In this document: one piece after another, positions 16,812 to 27,544 of the stretch
How positions within the stretch are numbered: position 1 is the first letter of the stretch
Layout of the letters: each line of letters starts with the position of its first letter
Source: Streptomyces sp. NBC_00523
GTDB lineage: Bacteria > Actinomycetota > Actinomycetes > Streptomycetales > Streptomycetaceae
Direction: 5' to 3'
Assembly (NCBI RefSeq): GCF_036346615.1
Contig: NZ_CP107836.1
Coordinates: 2,418,001 to 2,482,000 of the forward strand
Length of the DNA stretch: 64,000 nucleotides
Program-made: the position numbers and the translations under genes
Notes under the pieces: generated by a model
Seen by the model: the letters and a program-made list of their open reading frames with translations, nothing else
The model's database searches: none
What the model was told of the DNA's origin: nothing

Positions 16812-17855
16812 ATGACCCAGAACACCCCGCTCCAGTCCGGCCGCCCCGTCCCCTCCCGTGGGCATCAACGCGTCTTCTCCGCCGCCCAGTTGAAGGCGAT
16901 GGGCGTGCCCGTCGGGCGGGCGGTGGAGCGGTGCGGGGACGGCGGTCCGTGGCAGCAGCCGCTGCCCGGCGTCTTCGTCCTGCACCCCGGGGAGCTCAGC
17001 GGCCCGGAGCGGCTGCGGTCCGCCCTGCTGTACGCGGGCCGCCCGCCGGCCTCCGGACGTCGCCCCGCCCCCGGGCGTACCGCGGACCCGGCGTACGGCG
17101 ACGCGGTGCTCACCGGGCTCGCCGCGCTCTCGCTGTACGGCTTCGCCGCCGCGCCGCCCGCCGCCTCCGTGGAGCGGGTCGACGTGCTGGTGCCCCGGGT
17201 GCGGCGGCTGCGCTCGGCCGGATACGCCCGGCTGCTGCGGACAGCCGAACCGCCGGGCCCGGAGTGGGTGGACGGGCTGCCGGTGGCCCCGGTGGCACGG
17301 GCGCTGGCGGACGCGGTGGCTGGGCTCGGGGACGCGGTCACGGTGCGCCGGCTGCTCACCGAGGCGGTGCGCGGCGGTCACTGCGAACCGGCCGTGCTGG
17401 TGGGCGAGCTGAACCGGGCCAAGGTGCTCGGCCGGCCGCAGGTGGTCGGCGCGATCGACTCGCTGCTCGCCGAGGGCCGGGCGATGGCGGAGGAGCGGCT
17501 GTACGCCATGGTGCGCACGCACGGGCTCGATGAGCCGCTGTGGAACGTGGACCTGAGGCTGCCCGGCGGCCCGCATCTGGGCCGCGTGGACGCCTACTGG
17601 CCCGAGGAGGCGGTCGCGGTGGAGCTGGACGCCAGGGCCCCGCGCCACAGCCGCCAGGACGAGAAGCACGAGGCCGAGTGGTCGGCGTACGCGGCGCGGC
17701 GCGAGCACCTGGAGCGGCTCGGCGTCACCGTCGTGCACCTCACGCCGAAGAAGCTGCGGGACGCGCTCGGGCAGCAGGCGGCCGTGGTCCGGACAGCGCT
17801 GATGGCCGCGGCGGACCGGGAGCCGGCGGCGTACGTGATGATCCTTCCCCGCTGA
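16812..17855 (+). CDS. AbiEi-like N-terminus with DUF559-like nuclease-fold C-terminus
   Basis: A 347-residue protein of unknown role. The N-terminal half (residues 15-220) resembles AbiEi-type antitoxin and regulator proteins: RVFSAAQLKAMGV, an immediate Pro-Gly-Val-Phe-Val segment (PLPGVFVL), and later GLAALSLYGF. The C-terminal third, GRVDAYWPEEAVAVELDA, then RREHLERLGVTVVHLTPKKLRD, fits the Vsr/DUF559 restriction-like fold with acidic core residues and the terminal RLG.TVVHLT strand. No AbiEii-type nucleotidyltransferase toxin gene is adjacent. ATG 16812 has GGAG very close (1-2 nt), so the start may be slightly different. I infer a DNA-related role but cannot name one. Confidence 0.62.
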   Translation: MTQNTPLQSGRPVPSRGHQRVFSAAQLKAMGVPVGRAVERCGDGGPWQQPLPGVFVLHPGELSGPERLRSALLYAGRPPASGRRPAPGRTADPAYGDAVLTGLAALSLYGFAAAPPAASVERVDVLVPRVRRLRSAGYARLLRTAEPPGPEWVDGLPVAPVARALADAVAGLGDAVTVRRLLTEAVRGGHCEPAVLVGELNRAKVLGRPQVVGAIDSLLAEGRAMAEERLYAMVRTHGLDEPLWNVDLRLPGGPHLGRVDAYWPEEAVAVELDARAPRHSRQDEKHEAEWSAYAARREHLERLGVTVVHLTPKKLRDALGQQAAVVRTALMAAADREPAAYVMILPR

Positions 17856-18081
17856 ACCGGGGCCCCACACCTCACGCCTCGTCCCCCTCACGCCACATGG
17901 CTGAATTCGCGTCCCGTATCGGCCCGTTCGTCCCTGCTGACGCTCCCGTACCGGTGGCGGAATCCCGCCATGTACCCAACAAGCCCCCCACAACTCTCCA
18001 CAAACCCCTGTCATTTACGAAAGGGTGAGCGGTCATCCGGTACCGATTTCCGGACTCTCTCTTTCACATACAGGGATGCTG

Positions 18082-21000
18082 ATGACCTCCGAATCCCCCG
18101 GTTCCATATCCGGAGCGAGACGCGCGGCCCGGGTGGCGGCCGCCGCCGGTCTGGTGGCCGCGCTGGCCGCCACCGGTGTCGCCCCCGTCTTCGCCGCCGA
18201 CGATCCGGCCTCCTCCCCCGTCAAGGCCGCCGGCACCGCTCCGGCGGACAAGCTGGGCACCGCCGACGCCGAGGTCCTGACCAAGGCCAAGGCCAAGGGC
18301 GAGAAGAACGTCACGATGATGGTCGCGACCGCCCCCGGCGCGACCGAGCAGGTCACCAAGCAGCTGGACGCCGTCAAGGGCTCCGTGCTGGGGCGCGCCT
18401 ACGACAAGCTGGGCTACGTACGCGCGACCGTGCCGACCGCGACCGCCGAGGCCACCATCAAGGCGGCTTCGAAGCTCAGCTCCGTCCACGGCATCGATCT
18501 CAAGCAGGAGATCGTGCTGGACGACCCGACGCCCGCGGCCGACCGGGCGACCGGCGCCAAGAGCAAGGCCAAGTCCACCGGCAGCTACCCGGCCCCCGGG
18601 AAGAAGACGCCGGCGAAGAACCCGTACAACCCGTCCTTCGAGACGGGCGCGGTCGACTTCGTGAAGCAGCACCCGAAGGCCGACGGCCGCGGGATCACCA
18701 TCGGCGTCCTGGACGCGGGCGTCGACATCGCGCACCCCGCGCTCCAGAAGACCACCACCGGTGAGCGCAAGATCACCGACTGGGTGACCGCCACCGACCC
18801 GGTGAGCGACGGCGACGGCACCTGGCTACGGATGACGGACGCCGTCTCCGGCCCGGTGTTCACGTACAAGGGGCGTACGTACAACGCGCCCAAGGGCTCG
18901 TACAGGATCAGCCTGTTCGCCGAGGCCGCCACCAAGGGCGGCGACATGGCGGGCGACCTGAACCGCGACGGCGACACCACCGACACCTGGGCCGTGCTCT
19001 ACGACCCGGTCACCGGCGCCTCCCGGGTCGACCTGAACAACAACGGCGACTTCCGCGACGACACCGCCCTCAAGCCGTACAAGGAGAAGCACCAGGTCTC
19101 CTACTTCGGCAAGGACAACCCGCGCACGGACGTCGTGGAGCGCATCCCGTTCGTCGTGGAGAACCGCAAGGACGTTGTCTACGACGCGGCCGGCGACACC
19201 TCCGACTACGTCTCCATCGGGGTCATCGAGTCCGAGCACGGGACGCACGTCGCCGGCATCACCGCCGCCAACGGCCTGTTCGGCGGCCAGATGAACGGTG
19301 CCGCGCCCGGCGCGAAGATCGTCTCCTCGCGCGCCTGCACCTGGTCCGGCGGCTGCACCAACATCGCGCTCACCGAGGGCATGATCGACCTCGTCGTGAA
19401 CCGCGGCGTCGACGTCGTCAACATGTCGATCGGCGGCCTGCCGCCGCTGAACGACGGCAACAACGCCCGCTCCGAGCTGTACAAGCGGCTGGTCGACATC
19501 TACGGCGTCCAGCTGGTCATCTCGGCCGGCAACGACGGCCCCGGCGTCAACACCATCGGTGACCCCGGCCTCGCCGACCACGTCATCTCGGTCGGCGCGT
19601 CCATCTCCAAGGAGACCTGGGCCGCCAACTACGGCTCCAACGTCACCAAGAAGTACGACATGCTGCCCTTCTCCTCGCGCGGCCCGCGTGAGGACGGCGG
19701 CTTCACGCCGACCCTGACGGCGCCCGGCGCGTCGATCAACTCGACGCAGACCTGGCTGCCCGGTTCGCCGGTCGCCGAAGCGGGCTACTCGCTCCCGGCC
19801 GGCTACTCCATGCTCCAGGGCACGTCGATGGCCTCCCCGCAGGCCGCCGGCGCCACCGCGCTGCTGCTGTCCGCCGCGAAGCAGAAGCACATCGAGCTGC
19901 CCCCGGCCGACCTGCGCACCGCGCTGACCAGCACCGCGACCAAGATCAAGGACGTGCCCGCGCACGCCCAGGGCGCCGGTCTGATCAACATCGTGGACGC
20001 CTGGAAGCTGATCGCGAAGCAGGGCGCCCCGGCGCACGAGTACACGGTCAAGGCCCCCGTCGACACCGCGATCGACTTCGCGCTGAAGACCCCGGGCTTC
20101 GGCACCGGCCTGTACGACCGCGAGGGCGGCCTCCAGGCCGGCCAGAAGAAGACCTACGACGTCACGGTCACCCGCACCACGGGCCCGGACAAGAAGGTCG
20201 AGCACAAGCTCTCCTGGAAGTACGACGACGGCACCTTCTCGCTGGTCGGCCCCAAGAAGGTCGCGCTCCCGCTGGGCAAGCCGGTCACGGTCAAGGTCCA
20301 GGCGAAGCCGGGCAGCGCGGGCGTGCACAGCGCGATCCTCCAGCTGGACGACAAGAAGACCGCCGGCACCGACCAGCAGATCCTGACGACGGTCGTCGTC
20401 TCCAAGGCGCTGGCGAAGCCGTCCTACGCGTTCAAGGCGTCCGGCTCGGTGCAGCGCAACGGCACCACGTCGTACTTCGTGACCGTGCCGGAGGGCGCCA
20501 AGACCCTTGAGGTCGCGATGAGCGCCCTGCGCTCGGGCAGCCAGACCCGCTTCATCGCCATCCACCCGTACGGGGTGCCGGTGGACGACAGCGGTACGCC
20601 GTTCTGCTACCCGAACTACGAGAACCCGGCCAACACCTGCCGCCCGGACGCGCGCTCCTACCCGGACCCGCAGCCCGGCGTCTGGGAGATCGAGGTCGAG
20701 GCCCGGCGCACGTCGCCGCTGCTGGACAACCCGTACAAGCTGGACGTGGCGCTGCTCGGCGCGACCTTCGACCCGGCGGTGCAGACCATCGCCGAGGCGA
20801 AGATCGGCACCCCTGCGTCGGTCGACTGGAAGGTCACCAACAACGCGGGTCCCCTGGAGGGCAAGCTCAAGGGCGGCTCGCTGGGCTCGGCCGCCGTCGA
20901 GCGCCCGTCGATCTCCACCGGTGGCACGTACACCAAGGAGGTCACCATCGGTGAGGGCGTCGAGAAGCTGGACGTCGCCATCGGCGGTACGAGCGACGCC

Positions 21001-21384
21001 AACGCCGACCTCGACCTGTACCTGTACAAGGGGAGCGCCGAGGTCGGCTCCTCCACCACGGCCGGTTCCGAGGAGTCCGTCAGCCTGGTGAAGCCGGCCG
21101 CCGGCACGTACACCGTCGTCATCGACGGGTACGACGTCCCGTCCGGGACCACCGAGTACGACTACCGCGACGTGTACTACTCCGCGTCGCTCGGCACGAT
21201 CTCCGTGGACGAGTCGAAGGCCGTGAACCTGGCCGCCGGCGCGTCCGCCCAGGTCGGCGCCGAGGTGAAGGTGGCCGGTGCGGCTCCCGAGGGGCGGCAG
21301 TTCTTCGGCGAGGTCAGCCTCGTGAACGCCCGGGGCACCGCGGCGGGCACCGGCAGCGTCGTGATCGAGAAGGTCACGCCGTAG
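18082..21384 (+). CDS. Secreted subtilisin-like serine protease (S8), TPPII-type insert
   Basis: An extracellular protease of 1100 residues. It has an export signal with twin Arg (ARRAARVAAAAGLVAALAATG, cleaved after about residue 36), a propeptide region to about 170, then the S8 domain. The triad is Asp211 (GVLDAGVDIAH), His386 (SEHGTHVAGI) and Ser582 (GTSMASPQAAG). The unusually long Asp-His interval (175 residues) contains acidic loops DLNRDGDTTD and DLNNNGDFRD that look like calcium sites. A C-terminal prepeptidase-type beta-sandwich (NADLDLYLYKGSAEVG) ends the protein. ATG 18082 is preferred over 18076 because AGGG sits 6 nt before it. It stands alone and is closed by a 15-bp hairpin. 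Confidence 0.88.
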   Translation: MTSESPGSISGARRAARVAAAAGLVAALAATGVAPVFAADDPASSPVKAAGTAPADKLGTADAEVLTKAKAKGEKNVTMMVATAPGATEQVTKQLDAVKGSVLGRAYDKLGYVRATVPTATAEATIKAASKLSSVHGIDLKQEIVLDDPTPAADRATGAKSKAKSTGSYPAPGKKTPAKNPYNPSFETGAVDFVKQHPKADGRGITIGVLDAGVDIAHPALQKTTTGERKITDWVTATDPVSDGDGTWLRMTDAVSGPVFTYKGRTYNAPKGSYRISLFAEAATKGGDMAGDLNRDGDTTDTWAVLYDPVTGASRVDLNNNGDFRDDTALKPYKEKHQVSYFGKDNPRTDVVERIPFVVENRKDVVYDAAGDTSDYVSIGVIESEHGTHVAGITAANGLFGGQMNGAAPGAKIVSSRACTWSGGCTNIALTEGMIDLVVNRGVDVVNMSIGGLPPLNDGNNARSELYKRLVDIYGVQLVISAGNDGPGVNTIGDPGLADHVISVGASISKETWAANYGSNVTKKYDMLPFSSRGPREDGGFTPTLTAPGASINSTQTWLPGSPVAEAGYSLPAGYSMLQGTSMASPQAAGATALLLSAAKQKHIELPPADLRTALTSTATKIKDVPAHAQGAGLINIVDAWKLIAKQGAPAHEYTVKAPVDTAIDFALKTPGFGTGLYDREGGLQAGQKKTYDVTVTRTTGPDKKVEHKLSWKYDDGTFSLVGPKKVALPLGKPVTVKVQAKPGSAGVHSAILQLDDKKTAGTDQQILTTVVVSKALAKPSYAFKASGSVQRNGTTSYFVTVPEGAKTLEVAMSALRSGSQTRFIAIHPYGVPVDDSGTPFCYPNYENPANTCRPDARSYPDPQPGVWEIEVEARRTSPLLDNPYKLDVALLGATFDPAVQTIAEAKIGTPASVDWKVTNNAGPLEGKLKGGSLGSAAVERPSISTGGTYTKEVTIGEGVEKLDVAIGGTSDANADLDLYLYKGSAEVGSSTTAGSEESVSLVKPAAGTYTVVIDGYDVPSGTTEYDYRDVYYSASLGTISVDESKAVNLAAGASAQVGAEVKVAGAAPEGRQFFGEVSLVNARGTAAGTGSVVIEKVTP

Positions 21385-21406
21385 CCACACGGTGCTGAAC
21401 ATGTGA

Positions 21407-22591
<1,185 letters not shown>

Positions 22592-22611
22592 AGCCGGGGT
22601 GCCGTGGGGTT

Positions 22612-22661
22612 CGGGGGCGCTGCCCCCGGACCCCCGCTCCTCAATCGCCGGAGGGGCTTGA
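22612..22661. repeat. Dispersed Streptomyces intergenic palindromic repeat
   Basis: Contains CGGGGGC-GCT-GCCCCCG (22612-22628) followed by CTCCTCAATCGCCGGAGGGGCTTGA. I recognise this pair of elements as a sequence repeated many times between genes in Streptomyces genomes. It sits between convergent asd and the DUF1203-type gene and probably acts as a bidirectional terminator. It supplies the last five residues and stop of the minus-strand gene. Confidence 0.7.
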
Positions 22662-23156
22662 TCCACGCACCTCGAAGTGCCAGCAGCCGTACTCCACCGC
22701 GCGTACGTGCACCAGTGCCACCGCCGGGTCCGCGAAGGCCTCCGTGAACGCCTCGTCGTACCCGCGCTCCTCGTCCTCGGGGATCTCCAGGAGGCGGCCG
22801 CCCACGATGTGGCCGTCCGCGTCGTAGCGGCGCACGGTGCGCAGGGCGCCCGCGCGGGAGAACGGGTAGCCCGTCCGGCCGGGCTCCGGCCCCTCGCACT
22901 CCTCGGCGTGGATGAAGACCGGACCCTGCTCGTCGTACGCCCCCGGGCGGGCCCAGGTCGCCGAGGCCCAGCGGCGCAGCGGGGCGTAGGAGACGAGGGC
23001 GATGCGCTCCCCCGGTTCGCTGCCGCGCAGGCAGCACCGGAGCGGGTCGCCGGCCTCGGTGGCGGTGTACGGGACGCAGGGGCGGCCGGCGTCGTCGGTC
23101 TCCCGGAGTTCCTTCAGCGCGTCCGGTTCGATCGCGCGTGCCTCGTAAGTGGTCAT
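22641..23156 (-). CDS. DUF1203-like protein
   Basis: A 171-residue cytoplasmic protein of unknown function. It matches the DUF1203 pattern: CCLRGSEPGERIALVSYAPL, then YDEQGPVFIHAEEC, then AFADPAVALVHVRAVEYGCWHFEV near the end. The conserved Cys and the GPVF.H..EC segment suggest a small single-domain fold. ATG 23156 (MTTYEARAIEPDAL) fits the family's N-terminus, although the ribosome site is weak. The C-terminal SPSGD is encoded inside the dispersed repeat at 22612-22661, so the natural end may have been altered by that repeat. It is divergent from the second pepN gene. Confidence 0.75.
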   Translation of the reverse strand: MTTYEARAIEPDALKELRETDDAGRPCVPYTATEAGDPLRCCLRGSEPGERIALVSYAPLRRWASATWARPGAYDEQGPVFIHAEECEGPEPGRTGYPFSRAGALRTVRRYDADGHIVGGRLLEIPEDEERGYDEAFTEAFADPAVALVHVRAVEYGCWHFEVRGSSPSGD

Positions 23157-23270
23157 GGTCCCGAGCGTGCCGCGCCGGAACGTGCCGGTCCGGCGGAAAA
23201 CGGACATCGCCCTGAGTGTGGGTCCCGTGGAAGTATGGCGGGAAACATCACAGAGCAAGGAGATGACCGC

Positions 23271-25847
23271 GTGCCTGGCACGAATCTGACCCGCGAAGAG
23301 GCACAGGAGCGGGCGCGCCTGCTGACCGTGGACGCGTACGAGATCGATCTCGACCTCTCCGGAGCGCAGGAGGGCGGGACCTACCGGTCCGTCACCGTCG
23401 TGCGTTTCGACTCCGCCGAAGCCGGTGCGGAGACCTTCATCGACCTGGTCGCCCCCGCGGTGCACGAGGTCGAGCTGAACGGCAGGGCGCTGGACGTCGC
23501 GGCGGTGTTCCGCGACTCGCGCATCACGCTGCCGCACCTGCAGGCCGGGGCCAACGAGCTGAAGGTCGTCGCGGACTGCGCGTACACCAACACCGGCGAG
23601 GGCCTGCACCGCTTCGTCGACCCGGTCGACCAGCAGGCGTACCTCTACACCCAGTTCGAGGTGCCGGACGCGCGCCGCGTCTTCGCGAGCTTCGAGCAGC
23701 CCGACCTGAAGGCGACCTTCCGGTTCACCGTGAAGGCCCCGTCCGGCTGGACCGTGATCTCCAACTCGCCGACGCCGGAGCCGAAGGACGACGTCTGGTC
23801 GTTCGAGCCGACGCCGCGTATCTCCTCGTACATCACCGCGCTGATCGTCGGCCCGTACCACTCGGTGCACAGCAGCTACGAGAAGGACGGCCGGACCGTC
23901 CCGCTGGGCATCTACTGCCGGCCCTCGCTCGCCGAGTACCTGGACGCGGACGCGATCTTCGACGTGACCCGGCTGGGCTTCGACTGGTTCCAGGAGAAGT
24001 TCGACTACGCCTACCCGTTCGCCAAGTACGACCAGCTCTTCGTCCCGGAGTTCAACGCGGGCGCGATGGAGAACGCCGGCGCGGTCACCATCCGCGACCA
24101 GTACGTCTTCCGGTCGAAGGTGACGGACGCGGCGTACGAGACGCGCGCCGAGACCATCCTGCACGAGCTGGCCCACATGTGGTTCGGCGACCTCGTCACG
24201 ATGGAGTGGTGGAACGACCTCTGGCTGAACGAGTCGTTCGCCACGTACACCTCGATCGCCTGCCTGGCGTACGCCGAGGGCTCGGGGTGGCCGCACTCCT
24301 GGACCACGTTCGCCAACTCCATGAAGACGTGGGCCTACCGGCAGGACCAGCTGCCGTCGACCCACCCGATCATGGCCGACATCCGCGACCTGGACGACGT
24401 CCTGGTCAACTTCGACGGCATCACGTACGCCAAGGGCGCCTCGGTCCTGAAGCAGCTGGTGGCGTACGTCGGCATGGACGAGTTCTTCAAGGGCGTCCAG
24501 GCGTACTTCAAGGCGCACGCCTTCGGCAACACGCGCCTGGCCGACCTGCTGGGCGCGCTGGAGGAGACCTCCGGCCGCGACCTGAAGACCTGGTCGAAGG
24601 CGTGGCTGGAGACGGCCGGGATCAACATCCTGCGCCCGGAGATCGAGACCGACGAGAACGGTCACGTCACCTCGTTCACCGTGCTCCAGGAGGCGCCCGC
24701 GCTGCCCGCCGGCGCCAAGGGCGAGCCGACGCTGCGCCCGCACCGGATCGCCATCGGCTGCTACGACCTCGACGCCGAGGGCAAGCTGGTGCGCACGGAC
24801 CGGATCGAGCTGGACGTCGACGGCGAGCGCACCACCGTGCCGTTCCCGGCCGGAACCGCGCGCCCGGCCGTCATCCTGCTCAACGACGACGACCTGTCGT
24901 ACGCGAAGGTCCGCCTGGACGAGGAGTCGCTGCGGGTCGTCACCGAGCACCTGGGCGACTTCACCGAGTCGCTGCCGCGCGCCCTGTGCTGGGCGTCCGC
25001 CTGGGACATGACCCGCGACGGCGAGCTGGCCACCCGCGACTACCTCTCCCTGGTCCTCTCGGGGATCGGCAAGGAGTCGGACATCGGCGTCGTGCAGTCG
25101 CTGCACCGCCAGGTCAAGACCGCGATCGACCTGTACGCGACGCCGCAGTGGCGCGAGGCGGGCCTGACGCAGTGGACCGACGCGACGCTCGCGCACCTGC
25201 GCGCGGCGCAGCCGGGCAGCGACCACCAGCTGGCCTGGGCGCGCGCCTTCGCGGCCACCGCGCGCACCCCGCAGCAGCTGGACCTGCTCCGCTCGCTGCT
25301 CGACGGCGCCGAGGCGATCGAGGGTTTGGCCGTGGACACCGAGCTGCGCTGGGCGTTCGTCCAGCGGCTCGCCGCCACCGGGCTCATCGACGAGGAGGAG
25401 ATCGACGCCGAGTACGCGCGGGACCGGACGGCGGCGGGCGAGCGCCACGCGGCCTCCGCCCGTGCGGCGCGGCCCAGCGAGGAGGCGAAGGCCGAGGCGT
25501 GGGCGTCGGTCGTGGAGTCCGACAAGCTGCCGAACTCGCTCCAGGAGGCGGTCATCGCCGGCTTCGTGCAGACGGACCAGCGCGAGCTGCTGGCCCCGTA
25601 CACGGAGAAGTTCTTCGCCTCGGTGAAGGGCGTCTGGGACTCTCGGAGCCACGAGATGGCCCAGCAGGTCGCGATCGGCCTGTACCCGGCGCTCCAGGTC
25701 TCGCAGGAGACCCTGGACGCCACGGACGCCTGGCTGGCCTCGGCCGAGCCGGGCGCGGGTCTGCGCCGGCTGATGTCGGAGTCCCGCTCGGGCGTGGAGC
25801 GCGCCCTGCGGGCCCGTACGGCGGACGCGGCGGCCGCGACCGCGTGA
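23271..25847 (+). CDS. pepN: Aminopeptidase N, M1 family (paralogue 2)
   Basis: Cytoplasmic zinc aminopeptidase of 858 residues. GAMEN is at 264-268. The zinc motif HELAHMWFGD begins at His298, with Glu321 (LNESFATY) as third ligand. The C-terminal helical domain is full length. GTG 23271 has AAGGAG upstream. It resembles paralogue 1 (14116-16707) along its whole length, with shared blocks such as AHMWFGDLVTM and THPI.ADIRDL. Paralogue 2 has the more usual ELAH and LNESFAT residues, so it may be the main housekeeping enzyme (inference). A 13-bp hairpin follows. Confidence 0.93.
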   Translation: MPGTNLTREEAQERARLLTVDAYEIDLDLSGAQEGGTYRSVTVVRFDSAEAGAETFIDLVAPAVHEVELNGRALDVAAVFRDSRITLPHLQAGANELKVVADCAYTNTGEGLHRFVDPVDQQAYLYTQFEVPDARRVFASFEQPDLKATFRFTVKAPSGWTVISNSPTPEPKDDVWSFEPTPRISSYITALIVGPYHSVHSSYEKDGRTVPLGIYCRPSLAEYLDADAIFDVTRLGFDWFQEKFDYAYPFAKYDQLFVPEFNAGAMENAGAVTIRDQYVFRSKVTDAAYETRAETILHELAHMWFGDLVTMEWWNDLWLNESFATYTSIACLAYAEGSGWPHSWTTFANSMKTWAYRQDQLPSTHPIMADIRDLDDVLVNFDGITYAKGASVLKQLVAYVGMDEFFKGVQAYFKAHAFGNTRLADLLGALEETSGRDLKTWSKAWLETAGINILRPEIETDENGHVTSFTVLQEAPALPAGAKGEPTLRPHRIAIGCYDLDAEGKLVRTDRIELDVDGERTTVPFPAGTARPAVILLNDDDLSYAKVRLDEESLRVVTEHLGDFTESLPRALCWASAWDMTRDGELATRDYLSLVLSGIGKESDIGVVQSLHRQVKTAIDLYATPQWREAGLTQWTDATLAHLRAAQPGSDHQLAWARAFAATARTPQQLDLLRSLLDGAEAIEGLAVDTELRWAFVQRLAATGLIDEEEIDAEYARDRTAAGERHAASARAARPSEEAKAEAWASVVESDKLPNSLQEAVIAGFVQTDQRELLAPYTEKFFASVKGVWDSRSHEMAQQVAIGLYPALQVSQETLDATDAWLASAEPGAGLRRLMSESRSGVERALRARTADAAAATA

Positions 25848-25856
25848 CGTGAACGG

Positions 25857-25895
25857 CACCGAGGGGGCGTCCCACGGCGGGGCGCCCCCTCGGTG
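25857..25895. terminator. Hairpin terminator between pepN and the stressosome operon
   Basis: A perfect 13-bp stem, CACCGAGGGGGCG (25857-25869) with CGCCCCCTCGGTG (25883-25895). It lies between the convergent ends of pepN and the phosphatase gene and may serve both. Confidence 0.75.
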
Positions 25896-25912
25896 ACGCC
25901 ACCCGGCCGGGT

Positions 25913-27544
25913 TCAGTCGAGGCGGGCGGCGAGGAGGGCGATGTCGTCCGTCTTGCCCTGGCCGAAGGAGGCCAGCAGCCGGTCGCACAGCTCCTCGATC
26001 CCGGACGGCGCCCGGGAGAGGGTGTCGCTCAGCTTCCGCAGGCTCGTGTCCAGGTCCTCGCCGACCACCTCGATCAGGCCGTCCGTGACCAGCAGCAGCG
26101 TGGAGCCCTCCGGCACGTCGTGGGTGACGGGTGGCGGGTGCGGGAGGTTGAGCCCCAGGAGGGGACCGTGCTCGGTCAGGTAGCGGGTGGTCCCGTCCGG
26201 GTGCCGGAGCAGGGGCGGGATGTGGCCGGCGTTGGCCACCTGGATGCGGCGCCCCCCGGGTTCGACGAGGACGAGGCAGACCGTGACCGTCATGGACGGG
26301 CGCAGGCGCACCAGCAGCGCGTCGAGGTTCTTCAGCAGGGACTGCGGGTCGTGGCCCTCGATGGCGTACGCGCGCAGGGCGTGCCGCACCTCACCCATGA
26401 TCATGGCGGCCTTGAGCGAGTGTCCCGCCACGTCCCCGATGGCGAGCAGCAGGCCGTCCGGGGTGCGGATGGCCTCGTAGAAATCGCCGCCGATCTCGGC
26501 GTCGTCGGCGGCCGGTTCGTAGCGCACGGCCAGGTCCACCCCGGGCACCTCGGGCAGCCGATCGGGCAGGAAGGTGCGCTGGAGGGTGAGCACGAGCGCG
26601 TGCTCCTCGCTGCGGATGCGCAGCGCTTCGAGGGCCAGCGCACCCGCCTGGGCCAGCTGCGAGAGCAGTTCGCGGTCGTCGGCACCGGTGAGCGCCTCGG
26701 CCCCGACGGCGAAGGCGACGGGCGGCCGGCCCCGCTTGGTGCGGGCGAGCACGAGGGCGACGTCTCCGGGGAAGACGTCCGCGCAGTCGTCCTCGCGGCA
26801 GGTGAGGGCCCGCCACTCGGCGCCGGTCAGGACGGCGGGCTCCGTCCCGGTCCGGTCGCCGAGGGCCTTCTCGGTGAGGAGGTCCAGCAGCCGCTCGTCC
26901 GGCTGGGCCGTGCCGGTCCGGGCGCCGCTGGGATCGGGCGCGGCGGCCAGGTGCAGCACGCGGTTGTCGGGGCTGAGGCCGATGGCGACGGCGGGCGACT
27001 CCATCAGCGTCGCGGCCCCGGCCGCCGCGGCGGAGGTGAACGCCTCCCCGTCCTTCGCCGCGTAGACGGCCAGGGTGCTTCGGTTGAGGGCGGCGACGCG
27101 GATGGCGAGGCGCTCGGCACGGCGGCGGGCGCGGGCGTAGCGCAGCGCGGCGGTGACGGTGGCCAGCAGCTCGTCCGGGGCGATCGGTTCGGTGAGATAG
27201 GCGTCGGCGCCCCGGTGGAGGCCCTGCGTCCGGTCGCTCAGCTCGATCGCGGTCGCCGAGACGTGGATGACGGGCAGCGAGGCGGTGCGCGGGTCGGCCT
27301 TGATCTGCTCGCACACCTCGAAGCCGCTCATGTCGGGCAGCTTGACGTCCACGACGGCGAGTTCGGGCAGCTCGCCGTCGGGAGCGGCGGCGAGCAGGGC
27401 CAGCCCCTCCGTGCCGTCGGCGGCCTCCACGACGGTGTGGCCCGCCCGGCGCAGCCAGCTGCCGACGATGTAGCGGTTCGTCTCGTTGTCGTCCAGCACG
27501 AGCACCGTCGCCGCGGCACCGTCCCGGTGTTGTTGCGTGGTCAT
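25913..27544 (-). CDS. Receiver-GAF-PP2C (SpoIIE/RsbU-type) phosphatase
   Basis: A 543-residue signalling protein and last gene of the stressosome operon. Residues 13-130 are a response-regulator receiver with acceptor Asp66 (VVDVKLPD). Residues about 150-325 look like a GAF-type sensor domain. Residues 330-543 are a SpoIIE-type phosphatase with EIGGDFYEAIR, LLAIGDVAGHSLKAAM, VANAGHIPPLLRH and LLLVTDGLIEVVG. Phosphorylation of the receiver by the upstream kinase would probably control dephosphorylation of an anti-anti-sigma protein. Its ATG overlaps the stop of the kinase gene (ATGA), implying translational coupling. Confidence 0.85.
   Translation of the reverse strand: MTTQQHRDGAAATVLVLDDNETNRYIVGSWLRRAGHTVVEAADGTEGLALLAAAPDGELPELAVVDVKLPDMSGFEVCEQIKADPRTASLPVIHVSATAIELSDRTQGLHRGADAYLTEPIAPDELLATVTAALRYARARRRAERLAIRVAALNRSTLAVYAAKDGEAFTSAAAAGAATLMESPAVAIGLSPDNRVLHLAAAPDPSGARTGTAQPDERLLDLLTEKALGDRTGTEPAVLTGAEWRALTCREDDCADVFPGDVALVLARTKRGRPPVAFAVGAEALTGADDRELLSQLAQAGALALEALRIRSEEHALVLTLQRTFLPDRLPEVPGVDLAVRYEPAADDAEIGGDFYEAIRTPDGLLLAIGDVAGHSLKAAMIMGEVRHALRAYAIEGHDPQSLLKNLDALLVRLRPSMTVTVCLVLVEPGGRRIQVANAGHIPPLLRHPDGTTRYLTEHGPLLGLNLPHPPPVTHDVPEGSTLLLVTDGLIEVVGEDLDTSLRKLSDTLSRAPSGIEELCDRLLASFGQGKTDDIALLAARLD

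Noticed and set aside
22641..25988. 1115-codon minus-strand open frame
   Set aside because: Only its last 171 codons are the real DUF1203-like gene; the rest is the shadow of the second aminopeptidase.
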